A stretch of 64,000 nucleotides of DNA from Rhodocyclaceae bacterium. Lineage in GTDB: Bacteria; Pseudomonadota; Gammaproteobacteria; Burkholderiales; Rhodocyclaceae. The position numbers were made by a program, and so were the translations under genes. The DNA is taken from positions 434,001 to 498,000 of the forward strand of contig JADKHX010000001.1 of the NCBI GenBank assembly GCA_016721505.1. Reading direction: 5' to 3'. A model generated the notes under the pieces. It saw only the letters and a program-made list of their open reading frames with translations, ran no database searches and was not told the origin of the DNA. Each line of letters begins with the position of its first letter. Positions within the stretch are counted from its first letter, which is position 1. Shown here piece after piece: positions 61,793 through 64,000 of the stretch.

Positions 61793-61881
61793 ACGGATTT
61801 GGGTAGCGCAGTGCCAGTGGGACGCGGGGGAGGGCGAATTCTAGCGCAATCTAAAAGACGCATTCAAGCTGCAATTGCCGA

Positions 61882-63009
61882 TCACCCACCCCGACTACCA
61901 AACATCATTCGCCGCGCCAGAAAATTTCGCAGTGGCGGCAATAGATCGAGCGCGACCAAGCCTGCGCCGCGTGCGTGGGCGAGTGGCGCAATATCGCTGC
62001 CGAATACGTCGATCAATCCATTGGTAAAGCCAATCACGCTGCGTCGATCGAGCTTGCGTGATTGCGCGTAGGCACGCAACACAGACTGTGCGCCGAGATC
62101 TTTTTCGCGTGAAAGCGCTGACAAATGGCGCGTTAATTCCCAGACATCGCGTAGCGCCAGATTGAAGCCCTGCCCGGCCACCGGATGCAAAGTTTGCGCT
62201 GCGTTGCCCAGCCAGACTTGACGCTCGGCGATGACTTCTTCGCGCCAGCGCAACGTTAGTGGATAGCTCGCGCGCGGCCCGACGCTGACAAACTGGTGGC
62301 GCTGACCGAAGCGGGTTTGCAACAATTTGGTGAATGTCGCATCGTCCTGCGCCACAATGCTTGCTGCCTCTGCCGCCGCGCAAGTCAGCACCACGGCGTA
62401 GTCGTTGCCTAGTGGCAACAAAGCCACGGGGCCATCTGCGGTGAAGCGCTCCCAAGCTACATGGTCATGTGCGACTTTGGTCGTCGCCGTACACAAAATC
62501 GCCGCCTGGTTGTAATCGCGGAATTGCCCCGCGCCGTCGCTTACGCTGCCTTCTGCCCAAACCGTCAGCGTGCTGACCGGTGCCATCGCGGCGACATCTT
62601 CCACACACGAAATTTTGTGGTGATCGTGATAGGGAATCTCGGCTTGGCGCAACGCGGCATCGAGCGCGGCAATCAAATTCGCGGCGGGTAAAACGTAGCC
62701 TAGTGCCGGCACGCCCAGCTCATCAGCACGCATGCGCGCACGGCCAAGATTGCCGCGTCGTGAGACGTGAATGGTTTGTATCGGTGTCGCCGCGTTTGTT
62801 AAACCCAGCGACTCCCACACGCCAAGTCGTTCGAGAATTTGCTGCGAACCGAAAGACAGTGCCAGCACGCGCACGTCATGCTTGATCGCTTCACGCGCGC
62901 GCGCTTCGAGCACCGTCGCGCCTATGCCTTGTTGATGCAGCGCCAAGGCCAGCGCCATGCCGACCGGCCCGCCGCCGACCACCGCTACCGATGTGCCTGA
63001 CTTAGCCAT
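61882..63009 (-). CDS. UbiH/UbiF-family FAD-dependent monooxygenase
   Basis: A 375-residue flavoprotein monooxygenase of the UbiH/UbiF/VisC group that hydroxylates ubiquinone precursors. FAD-binding VAVVGGGPVGMALALALHQQG at the N-terminus and the second FAD motif VWLGNAAQTLHPVAGQGFNLALRDVWEL near residue 270 are clear. Which ring position it hydroxylates cannot be told. It starts inside the murU tail (eight-base overlap). Confidence 0.88.
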   Translation of the reverse strand: MAKSGTSVAVVGGGPVGMALALALHQQGIGATVLEARAREAIKHDVRVLALSFGSQQILERLGVWESLGLTNAATPIQTIHVSRRGNLGRARMRADELGVPALGYVLPAANLIAALDAALRQAEIPYHDHHKISCVEDVAAMAPVSTLTVWAEGSVSDGAGQFRDYNQAAILCTATTKVAHDHVAWERFTADGPVALLPLGNDYAVVLTCAAAEAASIVAQDDATFTKLLQTRFGQRHQFVSVGPRASYPLTLRWREEVIAERQVWLGNAAQTLHPVAGQGFNLALRDVWELTRHLSALSREKDLGAQSVLRAYAQSRKLDRRSVIGFTNGLIDVFGSDIAPLAHARGAGLVALDLLPPLRNFLARRMMFGSRGG

Positions 63010-63697
63010 GCGGCGATTTCGCTATCAGTTCATTCACGGCTGTTAGGCGATCAGGCGTGCCAATGTCTAGCCATGTGCCGCTGTGGAGCTCGCCGCTGAT
63101 TTTGTTTGTCGCCATCGCTGCAACAAGCAGCGGCGCGAGCTTGGCGCGCGAACCGTGCAGAATGTTGGCGAACATTTCGGGGCGATAGATTCCGATGCCG
63201 GAGAAGGTATATGACGGCGTGTCACCAGCACCAACTGGTGCTTTTATACATCCCTCATTGAGATAAAAATCGCCCTTTGGATGTTGCGGTGGATTCGGCA
63301 CCATCACCAAGTGCGCTAGCTTTTCAGCGCTCAATGCATGCACTGCCAGGGCTGGATTCCAATCGCAAAAAATATCCCCGTTAATCACCAGGAATGGCGC
63401 ATCGCCAAGCAGCGGTAAGGCTTGTGCGATTCCGCCTGCGGTTTCCAGCGCGCCTTCCGGCTCGGGCGAATATTGAATGTTCAGTCTCCAGCGCTGGCCA
63501 TTGCCCAAAGCTTTTTCAATCAATGCGCCGAGGTGCGCATGATTGATGATGACATCGACAAATCCAGCCGCTGCCAAACGCTCCAGATGCCACACGATCA
63601 ACGGTTTGCCGCCCACCGCTAACAGCGGTTTGGGGCAGGTATCGGTGAGCGGTCGCATGCGCTCACCGCGACCTGCGGCGAGGATCATGGCTTTCAT
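63002..63697 (-). CDS. murU: N-acetylmuramate alpha-1-phosphate uridylyltransferase (MurU-type)
   Basis: Nucleotidyltransferase that makes UDP-MurNAc in the peptidoglycan recycling route with AmgK. 231 residues. The N-terminus MKAMILAAGRGERMRPLTDTCPKPLL, the NGDIFCDWNPAL metal site and the YTFSGIGIYRPEMF segment are typical. Residues about 151-162 (KAPVGAGDTPS) are encoded by a dispersed repeat copy inside the loop before YTFSGIG. The start overlaps the amgK stop (TGATG). Confidence 0.88.
   Translation of the reverse strand: MKAMILAAGRGERMRPLTDTCPKPLLAVGGKPLIVWHLERLAAAGFVDVIINHAHLGALIEKALGNGQRWRLNIQYSPEPEGALETAGGIAQALPLLGDAPFLVINGDIFCDWNPALAVHALSAEKLAHLVMVPNPPQHPKGDFYLNEGCIKAPVGAGDTPSYTFSGIGIYRPEMFANILHGSRAKLAPLLVAAMATNKISGELHSGTWLDIGTPDRLTAVNELIAKSPHG
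63213..63242 (+). repeat. Dispersed repeat copy in murU
   Basis: Perfect 20-base core. The gene strand reads APVGAGDTPS in a loop of MurU that appears longer than in relatives. Confidence 0.8.
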
Positions 63698-64000
63698 CAA
63701 AAGGTGTAGCCGACTTGTGGCGCGCGCTCGTCAACGCGGTCAAGCAAGCGCAACAAGGGCCGCAATTCGCCATAGCGGTCGCAGGCCTTGCGCAGGTAGT
63801 TCGTGACGCGCGGCAGTTCTTTCAAGTAGCCGTCTTTGCCATCGCGATGAAACAGGCGGGCGAAAATTCCCAATATTTTCAGATGCCGCTGCACACCCAT
63901 CCACTCGTAATTGGCGAAGAAATCGGCGAAGTCAGTTGGCACATTCACGCCCGCATTTTTGGCGCGCTCCCAGTAGCGGATCAACCAATCGAGGGTCTGT
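63697..64000 (-). CDS. amgK: AmgK-type sugar kinase, C-terminal part (5' end outside window)
   Basis: The frame continues past the right edge. The visible 101 residues (DWLIRYWERAKNAGVNVPTDFADFFANYEWMGVQRHLKILGIFARLFHRDGKDGYL) match the C-terminal part of aminoglycoside-phosphotransferase-fold N-acetylmuramate/N-acetylglucosamine kinases. It is placed directly upstream of murU, as expected for the recycling pair. The catalytic residues lie outside the window. Confidence 0.85.
   Translation of the reverse strand, partial: QTLDWLIRYWERAKNAGVNVPTDFADFFANYEWMGVQRHLKILGIFARLFHRDGKDGYLKELPRVTNYLRKACDRYGELRPLLRLLDRVDERAPQVGYTF

Noticed and set aside
1..64000. CRISPR array or prophage
   Set aside because: No regular direct repeats with unique spacers, integrases or phage structural genes were seen. 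The dispersed repeat is not arrayed.

Overview
The window looks like a chromosomal segment of a Gram-negative betaproteobacterium (Burkholderiales/Nitrosomonadales-like). The basis is gene content and order: dusB-fis beside purH-purD-purK, rsmI-pyrC-DUF3025 divergent from yraN-diaA/gmhA-dolP, an AmgK/MurU recycling pair, single-domain HldC (RfaE2), glcDEF, lipoproteins and LPS/peptidoglycan genes. This is inference from families seen; no search was run. There is no phage, CRISPR array or classical insertion sequence. Most of the window is core metabolism and envelope.

Layout. 1-0.8 kb: end of an EAL protein. 0.9-6.2 kb: TRAP transporter (dctP frameshifted, dctQ, dctM) with a 2-hydroxyacid reductase fused to a CbiX domain. 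6.4-10.1 kb: TerC, UspA, RNase P RNA, and three small envelope proteins (two glycine-zipper). 10.3-16.1 kb: DUF3025, pyrC and rsmI divergent from yraN, a secreted HIRAN protein, gmhA/diaA and dolP; then a frameshifted EamA transporter. 16.3-22.2 kb: lytic transglycosylase and a probable peptidoglycan-synthesis activator cluster (two COG3014 paralogues, YcfL, LpoB, one companion). 22.3-30.4 kb: hldC, an old-yellow-enzyme relative, a TAXI binding protein, a thioredoxin-nitroreductase fusion, ssb and small genes. 30.6-37.2 kb: uvrA with a LexA-type box, an NAD(P)-binding protein, pntB and pntA. 37.4-42.2 kb: FecR and OmpA proteins, a CHASE2 hybrid kinase, an Hpt protein and a response regulator. 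42.5-48.9 kb: glycolate/glycerate cluster (hyi, glycerate kinase, glcD, glcE, glcF). 48.9-55.4 kb: cobalamin adenosyltransferase, polyprenyl-linked glycosylation pair, DAHP synthase, APS kinase, tRNA-Ala(CGC). 55.4-64 kb: Sua5, purK, purD, purH, fis, dusB, a UbiH-family gene, murU and a partial amgK.

The most unusual signal is a short dispersed repeat, core GTGTCACCAGCACCAACTGG, found about 15 times in either orientation at roughly one copy per 4 kb. Some copies are intergenic, but many lie inside genes in frame, adding peptides such as VGAGDTP (one strand), RRVTSTNW (other strand) or QLVLVTRR. The clearest case is a 42-bp in-frame insertion in purH between residues that are adjacent in normal PurH. 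Two copies (glcD 5' end and the GT39 glycosyltransferase) are joined to the same GGGAGAGG-type palindrome, which suggests a longer compound element of about 100-150 bp. It behaves like a protein-tolerated selfish repeat, similar in concept to Rickettsia palindromic elements.

A second mobile-looking element is a 210-bp MITE-like insertion (22-bp imperfect terminal inverted repeats, 5-bp GTCAT target duplication) sitting directly against the glycerate kinase start codon. Three genes carry single-base frameshifts (dctP, the EamA transporter and a small membrane protein gene); these may be real decay or sequencing error.
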